Shown: positions 11,854 to 22,365, counted from the first letter of the stretch. The stretch: 64,000 nt of DNA from Orientallactaga sibirica (GCA_036365145.1 JAEOAD010000012.1:42538501-42602500), one strand, 5' to 3'. Notes: generated from the sequence alone by a model not told the origin. Made by a program: numbers and translations.

Positions 11854-12299
11854 ATGTATATTAATTTTAATTTGATATAATTTACCTACAAGTTTTAAGT
11901 GGAATAATTTGAAAGTCACAGCCTAGCAAATTACATCTAGTTTAAGTTATGACACTGAAGAACACTGTGAATAGGAAGTAACTGAACAATAAATTTAATA
12001 TGGGAATTCACAATCAGTTAAAATTTATAAAAATCTGAAGCATAGTTTATATATTAATATTTGATGTTTAATATTACAATTTTTAGAAAAAAAATCTTCT
12101 TTAATGAAATTATCAAATGTGATTTTAGCACAGCTGAATTCAAAGTTTTATTAATTAGTATAAATTAGTATTAGTAGTATATATTAGTATACACAGACAG
12201 GATTATTTAAGAAAAAATGTTTTCCATATTTAAGTTTTGATTTTCACCTGAATTCAGACATGATTAATTAAAATCTATTTTCATAAGTGTTTTTTATTA

Positions 12300-12440
12300 G
12301 TTTTTCTAATAGAGTATTGCTAGAGTATTGCTCTAGCCCAGGCTGGTCTGGAATTCACTTTTTATGCTGGCCAAGAACTCAAGATAATCCTCCTATCTCA
12401 GCCTCCAGAGTGCTGGGATTAAAGGTGTGTGCCCCCACGG
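12300..12440 (-). mobile_element. B1 SINE, diverged
   Basis: Antisense B1 with ctagcccaggctggtctgga, then ctgggattaaaggtgtgtgc. The 16-bp segment agagtattgctctag-like is locally duplicated at its left edge. Confidence 0.82.
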
Positions 12441-12773
12441 GTTTTATGGTATATATTCTATATTCTATTATTCTAATATTCTATATATTCTTATTATTTA
12501 TGTCTGTTTTATTTTTATATCTGAAAAATGAAGGTGGCATTTTAATGTCTCCTCAAAGCAGTTATGTACTTAATCCCAATAAAAATTTATAAAACATATA
12601 TTTACAAACTTTCAGACTTGAACAATCATTTGTATTTTGGGGAAATATCTAATATCCTTTTACAACTTGATTAACTTGTCTGAGTTTTCTTATACATTGT
12701 AATGACCAAAGTTGACAAGAGTTTAAATGATATTTGAAAAATTACAGATTAATTATTTTTATTTTATTGATTT

Positions 12774-12885
12774 TTTGAGGTAGGGTCTCACTAGCCCAGG
12801 TTGCTCTGGAATTTACTGTGTAGTCTCGGGCTGGCCTCAGACTCACCGTGATCCTCCTACCTCTGTGCCAATATTTCCAGCTAAA
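12774..12885 (-). mobile_element. B1 SINE, partial
   Basis: Antisense B1: ttgaggtagggtctcactag, then cgggctggcctcagactcac. The 3' third (gctgggattaaagg part) is missing or unrecognisable. Confidence 0.8.
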
Positions 12886-14117
12886 GATTAATTTTTAATA
12901 CCCAATGTATTTTTGGAAGTAAGTACATTTCATTTTACTGTGGATTTTTGAAAGTGTCTATTCTTTAATATACATTAGATCAATTAGCCCAACTCATTGC
13001 ATATCTGAATAATAAATTCAGTCAATAATTTTTGAGATATAACCTTTCATCTTGTGATGTCTACTTGAAAGAGAAATTTGTAAACTCCTTCACTGAAATA
13101 AGTAAAGGAGATGTTTCATATTATGGATTCTGATGTATAAAATTCTTGATTGCCATGTACCCTCTACTGAGAATTGAGACACAAGGTTTTAAATCATTGC
13201 AGAAATCAGAATATTCCAGTATGATTTTTTGTTTGTCTACTTTTCCTTCTGGATGTCAGATTGTGTGTGTTTATGGGTGTGGGTGTATGTGCAAATGTGC
13301 ATGTTTTAATTCAATTTCATTGTATAATTTCTATGAAGTATGAGTCCTAAAGTTCAAAAGAAAAATCATTCCAATTGTGAACTATAGTTTTGTGAAGTCA
13401 ATAAAAGCTGGTTATTCAAGTGAAAGTAATTCTTTCTCTGTGCCATGTTTGAAAAAATTAAATATGTAAGAAATTGTAACATTGTTTTTCTTGCCTTTGT
13501 TAATTGAATTACTTGAGGAACACAATAAGTTTCCATCTTTCAATGTGATTCCAATGAAAATTTATTCTATTTCTATGTCTCTGTGAAAATATTAGAGTTG
13601 TGAACAAATGAGAATTCTTTTTTCTAACATTATTGATGATGCTGAAAAGTCTGTAATTTATTATTCATAAGAAAGACAAAAGGTAAGATAAATGACATTT
13701 AAGTAAATAAATATTATTGTTTTAATCACTTTCTTCCTGAATAAAATAAACAGAATTTGCCTAAAACATTTCTTTTCTTAGACATATAGTCTAATTAAGA
13801 ACTGCCTGAATATAGTAGAAGATTTTTAGCTGACTTTTTTAAAGAAAAAAATATATGTATAGATAACAGGGTTTGTCAAGAACAAGAAATGCTAATTATA
13901 AGAAAATCACTAATTGAGGTGACAATGGGTAACCAACAAAATGTTCCTCAAGTTGTTCTAGATGCAAATGATTAACTAAAGAGTGGATTTCAATTACATT
14001 TTAGGTTGCATTCTTCTTAGGTATAGTATTGCTATTTTGGAATTAAGAAAACACATTTTTTTTTAATTTTCACTCTTAAAATTTAAAATCTATTTACTCT
14101 CACATTGTGATTTTCAG
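12886..14117. other. intron upstream of exon d
   Basis: AT-rich sequence with a short GT-rich run near 13262-13300. It ends in the acceptor cacattgtgattttcag. No other element recognised. Confidence 0.55.
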
Positions 14118-14251
14118 AACATCATAGAATCACTGCCTTGGACAAAGGAAGCTGGCTGCTGGGAAACATCAATCAAACAGGCTACTTTAGAGTCAACTAT
14201 GACCTCAGGAATTGGAGATTACTCATTGATCAATTAATCAGGAATCATGAG
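14118..14251 (+). CDS. Trhde: Trhde internal exon d (beta-sandwich to C-terminal domain)
   Basis: This 134-nt exon completes a split glutamate and reads HHRITALDKGSWLLGNINQT, followed by the strongly conserved M1 block GYFRVNYD and then LRNWRLLIDQLIRNHE. GYFRVNYD is the end of the beta-sandwich domain in M1 aminopeptidases; the following helix leads into the ERAP1-like C-terminal domain. One more N-glycosylation sequon, NQT, is present. The acceptor is tttcag|AAC and the donor is GAG|gtatac (phase 0). It is separated from the next exon by only 99 bp. Confidence 0.97.
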
Positions 14252-14350
14252 GTATACTCTTGATCTGCTCATCAGTGCTCTGCTTCAACATGTGAACTCC
14301 TGTCATTAGAATCCTCAATGATTCCTTTTGTTTTCTGACTGGCCTCACAG
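14252..14350. other. 99-bp Trhde intron
   Basis: A very short GT-AG intron (gtatac...ctcacag) between two phase-0 boundaries. It is close to the practical minimum for mammals, while the neighbouring introns are 6 kb and more than 49 kb. Confidence 0.93.
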
Positions 14351-14406
14351 GTACTGTCAGTCAGTAATCGTGCAGGTTTGATAGACGATGCCTTCAGCCT
14401 GGCCAG
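14351..14406 (+). CDS. Trhde: Trhde internal exon e (start of ERAP1-like C-terminal domain)
   Basis: This 56-nt exon encodes VLSVSNRAGLIDDAFSLA plus two bases of the next codon. The (R)xxLIDDAFxLAR pattern is the signature at the start of the ERAP1-like C-terminal helical domain of M1 aminopeptidases, and the wording matches TRHDE. The acceptor is cctcacag|GTA and the donor GCCAG|gtatgt, phase 2. The codon should be completed by an exon that I could not find in the remaining 49.6 kb, so the gene continues beyond the window. By rough count this ends near residue 734 of about 1025. Confidence 0.95.
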
Positions 14407-15430
14407 GTATGTTTTCCTTGGCATCTCCACTATAAAATACTCATGGCTATATGACTTCCTCTATTACACTAAGTAGTAATTATTTATGTATTGAATTTAA
14501 GAAATGTAAACATTAATTTCCATCTCATGATGTTTTCGTTTGGAACTAAATTATGCTAGATGTATCAAACCTTGATCAATAACAGCTATAGGGTACTTCC
14601 AAGACAGGAGAAGCTGATCAATTTCACAGCAAGTTCAGTTTAACACTCTTCACAATTCCATTAATGAATTCTACAAAATGACCATTGTGTTATATTTAAC
14701 ATTTGATAGAAAATACCTTCAAGCATTAACAATGTTTCTTTTGACATATGCCAGTATATCTTTTAAAAAATGTTTTGGAATTTGATTCATTATGAAAAGT
14801 TTGTGCTGAAAGACAGAAATATATACTCCACAGTGTAAATGTGTATGTATCTTACCAGAAGCTTATAGTTGTATGAGCTGTAGTAGTACATGTGTTACAC
14901 ACTTCACAAGTAGGTTCATAATGTTAAAAATCAATTATTCCCCTGAATTTTCATCACATGAAAGAATACTGACAATAGTACATTGACCAAGATATTCCCT
15001 AAATTCTGAGAATAAATAAATAATAAACTCAACCTTTTTAATAAATAGCTTGTACCTTTTACATCCAGGTGGAAGTTTAATTTTAATAATCTATTTTCAC
15101 AAGTTATAGATTAATACATGAATATTTCTTTCTTTTTCTTAACTTGGTTTCCATGCTTTGCCACATTTTCTCCTAAGATAATTGTATGAAACTGGTTATG
15201 TATGCATATGAGTACAAGACTTATCTTAGTAATAGGCATTGTTTCATTGATGGGGCCTGAAAGTGATTTTTCAGTTTATGTATTCAATCAAATCTCAACT
15301 CTCTTCCATATGATAAAAAGCATATCATTCCTGGTATTATTCTAATCCATCAAAACTAATGAGCATTCATCTAGAACACTTGGTAATTACTTTGACAGAA
15401 GTAGAATTGAAATTTGGAACCAAGTTACAG
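14407..15430. other. start of the large downstream Trhde intron
   Basis: AT-rich intron without a recognisable repeat. The whole region 14407-64000 was read for the expected next exon (coding for the GYLPQNIP-like segment) without success. Confidence 0.55.
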
Positions 15431-15453
15431 AGTGTGTGTGTGTGTGTGTGTGT
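15431..15453. repeat. (TG)n microsatellite
   Basis: About 11 TG units after 'acagag'. Confidence 0.95.
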
Positions 15454-15778
15454 TAAATAATACACATGAATAAGGTTAAAGAAATTCTAGGTGCTTTTCT
15501 ATTGGGAAAAAAAGCAACTTTGACTTTTCTATTCTTTATTGTTCTAAAGACTGTAGGACCATTATTAGCTTTTCCAACATGGAGAGTAATGTATACCAAG
15601 GCCTCCGTTTAATTCTGATCCTTGTGTTGTAAACACAAAGCTGTTACTAAAACTTACAGCTAAGGACAATTTTCAGCAAGGAAGTTTCTAACAGACTTAA
15701 GCTATTACATCTATTAGATGTAGCTCTAATGAGGAGAGGTAAATAATGGTACTTCCATTCCATGCCATCATCTTTTCT

Positions 15779-15961
15779 TCATTTAATTTATTAGAGAGAG
15801 AAAGAGAGAGAATGGGTACTCCAGGGCCCCCAGCCACTGCAGATGAACTCCGGACACATGTGCCATGTGTGTATCTGTCTTACTTCAGTACTAGGGAATC
15901 AAACCTGGGTCCTTCGGCTTTGCAAGCAAGTACCTTAACCACTAAGCAATCTGTCCATCCC
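15779..15961 (-). mobile_element. tRNA-derived rodent SINE, type A, with target duplication
   Basis: Antisense copy with a short tail (ttaatttattagagagagaa) and head ccactaagcaatctgtccat. CATGC(C/T)ATCATCTT lies on both sides, at about 15763-15776 and 15961-15974, so the duplication is clear apart from one mismatch. Confidence 0.88.
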
Positions 15962-16045
15962 ATGCTATCATCTTGACATGTAAAAATTTAGTAATGATAA
16001 GAGGTGAGAAACAGATTGCTGTGGTAGAAATATAAGGAGATTGAA

Positions 16046-16640
16046 GTGGTTTGAATGTAAAATACCTCCCATAGTCTCATGTTCTAAATTCTTGGGCTTG
16101 CTTGAGAAGGTGTGTTACTAGGAGCACAGCTTGAGATTTAAATTTTTTATTTACTTTTATTTTGGAGAGAGACACAGAGAGATAGGGAGAGGAAGACAGA
16201 TAGAGATTGGCGCGCCAGCAGCCTCTCAGCTGCTGCGAACGAAATCCAGATGCATGCGCTCCTTGTGGGCAAGTGTGGCATTGCGCCCTTGTGTCACTTT
16301 GCATCTGGCTAAACGTGGGACCTGGAGATTGGAACCCGTATTCTTAGGCTTAGGAGGCAGGCGCCTTAACCGCTAAGCCATCTCTCCAGCCCATTGAGAT
16401 TTACTTTTTTCGTCCAGCCCACTGAGTGTGCATAGCTAGCTCACTCAGACTACTTCTCACCAGCTGATATGACAAGATGTGATGCTCTGCAATCTTGTTT
16501 GTGCCTTTCTTTCCTTACCATGATGAAACCTCTTTTAGAAACTAAGCTGAAATAAAGTTTCCTCAGGTGAGATGCTCCTGTTTTTATTTATTTAAGGTGT
16601 TTATTCCCAGCAATGAGAAGTTAACTGCTAGGGATATTAT
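16046..16640 (+). mobile_element. hAT-type nonautonomous DNA transposon (URR1-like), split by a SINE
   Basis: The left end reads gtggtttgaatgtaaaatac with 'cctcccatagtctcatgttc', then 'ggtgtgttactaggagcaca'. The right end has 'accatgatgaaacctctttt' and 'cccagcaatgagaagttaac'. This pairing is characteristic of the rodent URR1 group as I know it. A type B SINE is inserted at 16141-16393. Name given from memory of the family. Confidence 0.5.
16141..16393 (-). mobile_element. tRNA-derived rodent SINE, type B, with perfect target duplication
   Basis: Antisense type B copy with gcattgcgcccttgtgtcac and head gctaagccatctctccagcc. The 10-bp TTGAGATTTA is present at 16131-16140 and again at 16394-16403. 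It sits inside the hAT-like repeat, so it is younger than that repeat. Confidence 0.95.
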
Positions 16641-16899
16641 ATTTAATATATAAAGTTTGCTCTATAGTAAAGTATGAATATTTTCAGGAAAAAATATTTT
16701 TACACAGAAGTTAAGAAAATTCACAAAGCCAGAAAGAAGCAGTACTTAAGGTCACATTTCACTGAGTCAAAATCAGAAAAAGAGAATTTATGTTGAGTTC
16801 CAATAATAACAGATTAGGGACAGCTAATTAAACAAGTGAGCAGCAGCATTCATTAATAGACTCTGAATATGTGCAGATATTGGTGTGTCACAGAATCAT

Positions 16900-17011
16900 T
16901 TTCCCTAGGGTGACAGGAACACATGTCTTCTTGCTAGATAGGGCACAGACAATAGACCAAAGGTCAATGAGTTTATTAGAGTTACTTACAGAGCAGGGAG
17001 AGGGCTGCTTA
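16900..17011. mobile_element. left part of an older LTR-type repeat split by the provirus
   Basis: Sequence such as caatgagtttattagagtta and 'cttacagagcagggagaggg' resembles a common rodent LTR/MaLR-type repeat in which 'ttacttacagga' units recur. The same repeat resumes directly after the provirus at 21480 (cttacaggaggaatagatga). Exact family not determined. Confidence 0.5.
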
Positions 17012-17421
17012 TGTTGTAGAAATTCTCTGGAAAGATCACTCCAATGCCAGTATGAGTGAAAGTAGAGGAGTTTATTTTCCAGAGGCCAAAAAGCTTAAGG
17101 TAGCTCCTCCAAAGAAGCTTTGGCCTTGAGTGGAGATTTTATTTCCATTTTATAGTTTCCATAGCCAAGGGGAGGGGTAAGTGAACAAACAAGACATGGC
17201 AATTTGCATATAAATCATTGCTGTAGTCAGGCTACCCTATCAATGAACTCCCCTTTACTTTGTTTTAGCCAAAACTGTTTTTCCTTCTTTGGGACCTTTC
17301 TGAACAGTTCCTTCTTTGGGATTTTCCCATCTGCTGATAAAGATAAATTTTAGCTCTTCAGCAATTAACTCTTACAGTAACTTAGTTATTCAGTTCAACT
17401 TTTAGCTTCTTTTCTACCACA
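17012..17421 (-). mobile_element. provirus LTR (3' LTR in minus-strand sense)
   Basis: A 410-bp LTR closely similar along its whole length to 21071-21479. It begins TGTTGTAG and ends CTACCACA on the + strand, so the element has TG...CA ends with an inverted TGTTGTA-type terminal repeat. In minus-strand sense it holds a TATA-like CTATAAAA (about 17148-17155) and an AATAAA polyadenylation signal (17071-17076). It is preceded by CTTA (17008-17011), matching the base run after the other LTR. Confidence 0.9.
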
Positions 17422-17434
17422 TTTCCTCCTCTTT
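17422..17434 (-). other. provirus polypurine tract
   Basis: Directly next to the inner edge of the LTR; read on the minus strand it is AAAGAGGAGGAAA followed by the LTR start TGTGG. This is the position and composition expected of the plus-strand primer of a retrovirus and it fixes the orientation. Confidence 0.85.
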
Positions 17435-18444
17435 ATCAGCGTAACGCCTTATGATTTTGTATATAATGGCTGGTATAACTGGTGTATTACCTGCATTTTA
17501 ATTATTTCCATTCTAGATTAGATGAAATTGGAAAGAGCATTTAGAACATAGGATTTTTAACATTAGTCCCAGCATAAATATTATGAGAGGCTCCATTAAA
17601 GCAGCTAGCCAGTGTCCCCATGTAGTCCACATAGGGCCAATCCCAAGGTCTGGGGTATATTAGCTGTAAGACCTCCAGAGTCTTGGGTAAGCATGACCTT
17701 GAGGGTAAAGTGTGTGTCATTGGGAATGCTGACACTGTTATCATTAAATCTTGTATTTATAATTTTCAGCAGCAGGAACTGGTTCATGATTATTGTCCTT
17801 GAAAATATGGAAGGCAACACAAAATAATTATTATAACAAAAGACAGATATCTAGGAGGGCCTTCTGTGTACAATATTAGTCAGCAGGAGTGACTGTGACT
17901 AATTCCATTGGGAGGAGAAGAGCACAGGACATTTCTGCAGTAGAGGGAGCAGGATTGTACCAAATTTCTCAAAAAGAAACAGATATTCCTATGGAGGGAA
18001 AAGGGTGTAATATGAGGCAATAGGAAAGAACTGTATAAGTTCATGAGTGAAAGACATAAAAGTCTCTTGGAACCAAAGTTTCTCTATGGATCCTACTAGA
18101 TTAGCAAATGGAAGGAGTTAGGATCCTACCCATGTGTCTGATTTTTTGGCATCTCATGTTGAAGTCCTCAGGCTTCTGTCATGTGTGGATCAGGGCCACA
18201 GTCTTTTTGGCAGGGGCAGATGTCCTCCAGAGCTCGACTTTGAGGGGACCCTCTGGGTCCCTGGTGACCTGTTAACTGCTCCAGTTGGCTGAGGATACTG
18301 TCCTCTTGATTCCGGTGTGATGAATTTATATCTTTTGGCTGATGAGTGTGGACCAAATTTCCCAACGGTATGTGGGTCCCCTTGTGTTACAAATTTTAAG
18401 GAAGCATCATCAGTGGCAGGAGACTCTGGCTTACTTCTATACAT
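17430..18444 (-). pseudogene. probable env remnant of the provirus
   Basis: This lies just upstream (in minus sense) of the polypurine tract and 3' LTR, the place of env. Minus-strand frames at 18168-18444 and 17541-17820 are open only in pieces and shift frame between them. One frame around 17530-17615 encodes a hydrophobic run flanked by basic residues, as in a retroviral transmembrane subunit, followed by a short tail. No surface-subunit motif could be confirmed. It is broken and cannot give a full protein. Assignment rests mainly on position. Confidence 0.45.
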
Positions 18445-18721
18445 CTAAGCAAAGAGACACCGTCAAACAACCAGCACCACCAACATTAGCAAGTACAAAC
18501 AGCCAGAACTTTAAACTCATTTTATATGTCAGGGCTAGGCTCTATATTTGCCCTAAATGTTCTTTAAGGCTTGGCTCTGAGAGGTGACCTTAGTGATATA
18601 CCTCCTTTAATAAGCCATGTTAAGGAGAGATTGGACTAATACAAATCTTGTGACTTGACTTACATTATTTATTCAGAATATACATATAGGTTTTATCATT
18701 TGTTGATTTTGGGAACCTCTC

Positions 18722-18822
18722 TTTTTTTTTTTTTTTTTTTTTTTTGTCAGTGCTGAGGACTGAACCCAGGGTCTTGTGCTTGCTAGGCAAGCGCTCATCC
18801 ACTGAGCTAAATCCCCAACCCC
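18722..18822 (-). mobile_element. ID element (BC1-like SINE) inside the provirus
   Basis: Antisense ID: a 24-nt poly-T (the A-tail), then gtcagtgctgaggactgaac, cagggtcttgtgcttgctag and the head actgagctaaatccccaacc. Near-identical flanks gggaacctct (18711-18720) and gggacctct (18824-18832) look like the target duplication. It postdates the provirus. Confidence 0.92.
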
Positions 18823-18915
18823 TGGGACCTCTTTTTATCAGCTCTCTAAAACACATATTTTATTTTTTTAAAGAAAGCATTAATCATGCTTTTCTTTGAT
18901 AATAATGTCCAATTT

Positions 18916-18956
18916 CTTAAGATATTTATTTATTTATTTACTTATTTATTTGAGAT

Positions 18957-18996
<40 letters not shown>

Positions 18997-19140
18997 AATA
19001 GGCATGTCAGGGTCTCTAAGTCATTGCAAATGAACTCCAGCCACTATGTGCATCTGGCTTATGTGGTACCTGGGGAATTGAACCTGGGTCCTTAGGCTTT
19101 GCAGGCATGTAGATTCACTGCTAAGCCATCTTGCCAGCCC
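18916..19140 (-). mobile_element. tRNA-derived rodent SINE, type A, inside the provirus
   Basis: Antisense copy with an ATTT tail, a 34-nt (GA)n run (about 18958-18991), then body tgtgcatctggcttatgtgg and head gctaagccatcttgccagcc. It postdates the provirus. Confidence 0.88.
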
Positions 19141-20289
19141 TGAAACATATTTTAAAAACATGAAAGCAGATTAGAACATTATTAGATGTTTTAGAAAGTT
19201 TCTGACAGTCTCAGTATTGAGTACTTCTCAATCTAAATACAAACATCGGGGCTGTTGCCTATTAGCACTTCCATAGAAGCTTAGAGAGGTAAAGTAAACT
19301 TAAAATAGTTACACTTGTCTTTTAAGCAGTCCCCATCTGTCTGTAGCAATTTGGTAATCACTCATCATCATGTTGGGATCAGAACCCTGAGATTCCCTTG
19401 CCTATAGATCCCTCTGGGTTTGCAAGGCAAGGAAGCCAAGAAAGCAGAGCCATAAGGAATTTCCCAGGGGGTGGCATAAACCCAGAAAGTTTGTGCCTTG
19501 TCTCCCTGTCCAATGAAACTTGTGTGTCAGGTTCCTCTTCCTATTCCAGAACCATCTGTCCATCGTGTAGATCAAGCCCTGCTTGGGAAGCATGAAGTGA
19601 CACATTGCAATGCAGGTGTCTGCTCATATGCAGTCTCTCATCTTGTGCTTGCCTTGGAGAGCTGCCCCAGCAACAGCATGTGAGAGCAAGGCAAATGAGA
19701 CTTGCCTGGGACTGGCCCCAGAATTTATCTATTCCTGATTGATCTTTTGCCCCTAGGGAACACAGCAGTACAGCATAACCCTTCTCTGCAAGGGTGGAGG
19801 GGCTTTCCCTCTTCTTTCAGTAGATATATGGTTGGGTTTAGGGCTTGAGTGTCTTTCATTGCGTTCATTTAACTCATAAGCATTTGTAAAACCTTGCAGT
19901 GAGACTTTTATCTTAGTTTGTCTTTTCTATCATTTAATTTCTTCTTCCGTGTCAGACCCTAGAGTGGCGGAATTTCCCAGTAGCCCAGACAGCATTATCT
20001 CCCTTTATCCCCCTTTTCTGTGGCTTTGGGTTTTGTCAGTTTTAAGTTCTGCCAGCTAGTACCTCATTAGTGAAGATTGTGTTATGAGGCAGGAGGCAGC
20101 TGTGTGGTGGTGATCTCTGGCCTTGAAACTTCTGTAATGATTCTAGTTGAGCATCCCCACCCCTCCAGGGAGTGGTTTGGATTTCTCTCTGGGCTACAGG
20201 GCAGCTCCCTAATTGTGTCACTTTAGAACTTTTGAGAGTAGGAGAACCTTGCATTTTTCTCTATCAATAATCTTAGTTACTTTCCGTGT

Positions 20290-20474
20290 TTCCTCTGGGG
20301 GCCATTCAACATTAAAAGTTGGCCTTCCTAATTTACAGATGCCTTTAATTTTCCATGTGTCATTTTAGTAGTATAATCTCCTGAATATTCCCTTCTGAAG
20401 TATGGTTTGTTTTTAACCATGCAGTCTAGGACTGTAAGCTTAGTGGAGGACTTCCCCAAGAATGAATTTCCCAC
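20290..20474 (-). pseudogene. gag matrix-region remnant of the provirus
   Basis: On the minus strand, starting near 20474, a frame resembles the N-terminal matrix part of class I ERV Gag: a Gly-Asn-Ser myristoylation-type start, an LDC(M/L)-x-KN block, and a YSGDY-type block followed by a K-L helix. The initiating ATG is replaced by GTG. A stop comes at about 20328 and the similarity continues in another frame to about 20290 with a W-P-P block. It is clearly broken. The location, about 0.6 kb inside the primer site, fits gag. Confidence 0.6.
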
Positions 20475-21048
20475 TGTGTAAGTACTGCAGAACAGACACA
20501 GAGACAAAGCCATTCTGCAGACTTGGGGCTGTGAGACACGTGCACACTTGTACACACATTCATTTCAAGTGCACTTTTCATACAGACACCAGATGGCCAT
20601 TTTCACCTCAGACATTCATTCATTCAGAGTATAAATAATGTTTCTTATCTAATCCCGTTCATAACCCTGATGGAGCTTGAGACCAAATACGATTGGTCAA
20701 CCTGACACCTGACAGAAAGAGGGCCTCACCTCACAGCAGTATCAAGACTCAGAGATTCCTCCTCTTGCAAGGATCAGTTCGTGCTGGCTCCACCAGACCT
20801 GAGTAGTCACAATCCCAATTTACAGTTTCCCCAGGGAATTCTTGTCTGGATGGGACATCTGATTTAGCCTAGTCTCCTTCCATTCAGGAACTCTGGTCCC
20901 AGGCTTCACAGTCTCCTTGGACCACTTGGAAGGGGAACTTGCAATCATGTCAGGGGCGCACACTTTCCAGTTCCAGGGGCCTTTGGCAGGCTGGGAGGCC
21001 CAGGAGTAGCAGTCCTTCCTGACCAACTGAGGTCACTGCAAAGGAAAA

Positions 21049-21066
21049 ATCTTGCTGGGGCCTCCA
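21049..21066 (-). other. provirus primer-binding site, tRNA-Thr type
   Basis: Four bases inside the 5' LTR (minus sense), the minus strand reads TGGAGGCCCCAGCAAGAT. The first 13 bases are complementary to the 3' end of a mammalian tRNA-Thr (with CCA), with mismatches after that. The position next to the LTR and the TGG start are as expected for retroviral minus-strand priming. Confidence 0.8.
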
Positions 21067-21070
21067 GAAA

Positions 21071-21479
21071 TATTGTAGAAAATTCTTTGGAAAGATCACT
21101 CCAGCACCAGTATGAGTGAAAGTAGATGAGTTTATTACCCAGAGGCCAAAAACCTTGAGGTAGCCCTCCAAAGAAGCTCTGGCTCCGAGCTGAGATTTTA
21201 TTTCCATTTTATAGTTTTCATAGCCAAGGGGAGGGGTAAGTGAACAAACAAGATGTGGTAATTTGCGTACTAATCATTTCTGTAGTCAGGCCACCCTAAC
21301 AATGAACTCCATTTTGTTTTGCTTTAGCCAAAACTGTCTTTCCTTCTTATCATCCCTATGGGCCCTTTCTAGATAGTTCCTTCTTTGGGATTTTCCTATC
21401 TGCTGACAAAGATAAGATTTAGCTTCTCAGCAATCAATTCTTAGAGTGAATCAGTGAATTTAGCTTCTTTTGTACAACA
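21071..21479 (-). mobile_element. provirus LTR (5' LTR in minus-strand sense)
   Basis: A 409-bp LTR matching 17012-17421 with scattered substitutions and a few indels. On the + strand it runs from TATTGTAGAA to TTGTACAACA, and CTTA follows at 21480-21483. TTTATT (minus AATAAA) is at 21131-21136. Confidence 0.9.
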
Positions 21480-21960
21480 CTTACAGGAGGAATAGATGAC
21501 TCAAAGGCAGCTGCATCACCACCGAAAAGCCCACGTCAGAATGACGATGACTCACAGGTGCTGCCGCTCTGGAGCACACTGCAACCCTTGCAGGCAACTC
21601 AATCAGAGTCTCCTCTCCAAACATGTGTGTTCCCCTTTTATTGGCATAGGACGAGGTCTTGCAGCTCTTTTCCAGACTTGTTGACTCTCTGAGTCTCCAG
21701 AATTTCCTTCTTGCCATCCCTGAGGAAGGAATGTTTTATTTTCTAATTAACAAAATCTTGCGATGTGATTGTGAGGCCTTTAAATTTCAGGCCTCCCAGA
21801 CTGAATGTCCTCTTTCTTCTCTTGAGAGAGATTATTTCAGTTTGAGGCATGTGTTACACAGTCTCTGTTTTCCATAAAATGTAGCCAACAGTCCACTTTT
21901 GTTAACACTTTGTTGCAGGACACTCTATACCATACACTATCTGTGGGTGCCCAATTGTGT
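21480..21960. mobile_element. right part of the older LTR-type repeat
   Basis: cttacaggaggaatagatga, 'cagctgcatcaccaccgaaa', 'ggagcacactgcaacccttg' and 'cttttattggcataggacga' resemble a rodent LTR/MaLR-type repeat. It continues the repeat seen left of the provirus. Exact family and right end not determined. Confidence 0.5.
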
Positions 21961-22083
21961 TATGTAAAATGGCATATTCTTTGTATATAATCTGTGTACA
22001 GTATAATTATATTTATATTTAGAGGATTTCTAGATTATTTATTATATGATATTTATGTATTTCTTAGATTGAATTATACTGTA

Positions 22084-22365
22084 GAGCCAAAGGAAGGGTA
22101 TGACCTCTTACAATGCAACTGCCCAGACAGAAACTGGCCTTGATATCCATGACCTTGCAGTGTCTAGCAATACCTTTGCAAAACCCTCAAAATAGAAGAA
22201 AAAGATGATGACATCAAATTAAAAGAGAGACTAATGGAGAGAGGGAGGGGATATGATGGAGACTTGAGCTCTAAAGTGGAATGGGGGAGGGAAGGGAAAT
22301 ATCAGGTGGGGTTTTTTTGTATGTAAGTATAAAAGTCAATAAAAAACAATAATAAAAAAAGAATT
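22084..22365 (+). mobile_element. L1 3' end fragment
   Basis: A purine-rich stretch (ggagagagggaggggatatg, then gtggaatgggggagggaagg) ending in an A-rich tail (gtcaataaaaaacaataata). This is the usual look of a rodent L1 3' UTR and tail, 5'-truncated. Confidence 0.55.

Larger units (their letters stand above)
17012..21479 (-). mobile_element. degenerate gammaretrovirus-like endogenous provirus (ERV1-type)
   Basis: About 4.47 kb, reading on the minus strand: 5' LTR (21479-21071), primer-binding site, gag remnant, env remnant, polypurine tract, 3' LTR (17421-17012). CTTA flanks both outer ends (17008-17011 and 21480-21483), a 4-bp target duplication as expected for class I ERVs. The internal part is 3.65 kb, of which ID and type A SINE insertions take about 330 bp. 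That is too short for gag, pol and env together, and no pol motifs were seen, so pol appears deleted. All coding remnants are broken by stops and frame changes, so it is not functional. Confidence 0.85.

Noticed and set aside
18342..18587. Plus-strand 81-codon frame within the provirus
   Set aside because: The provirus reads on the minus strand by primer site, polypurine tract and LTR signals; the plus frame is a shadow.
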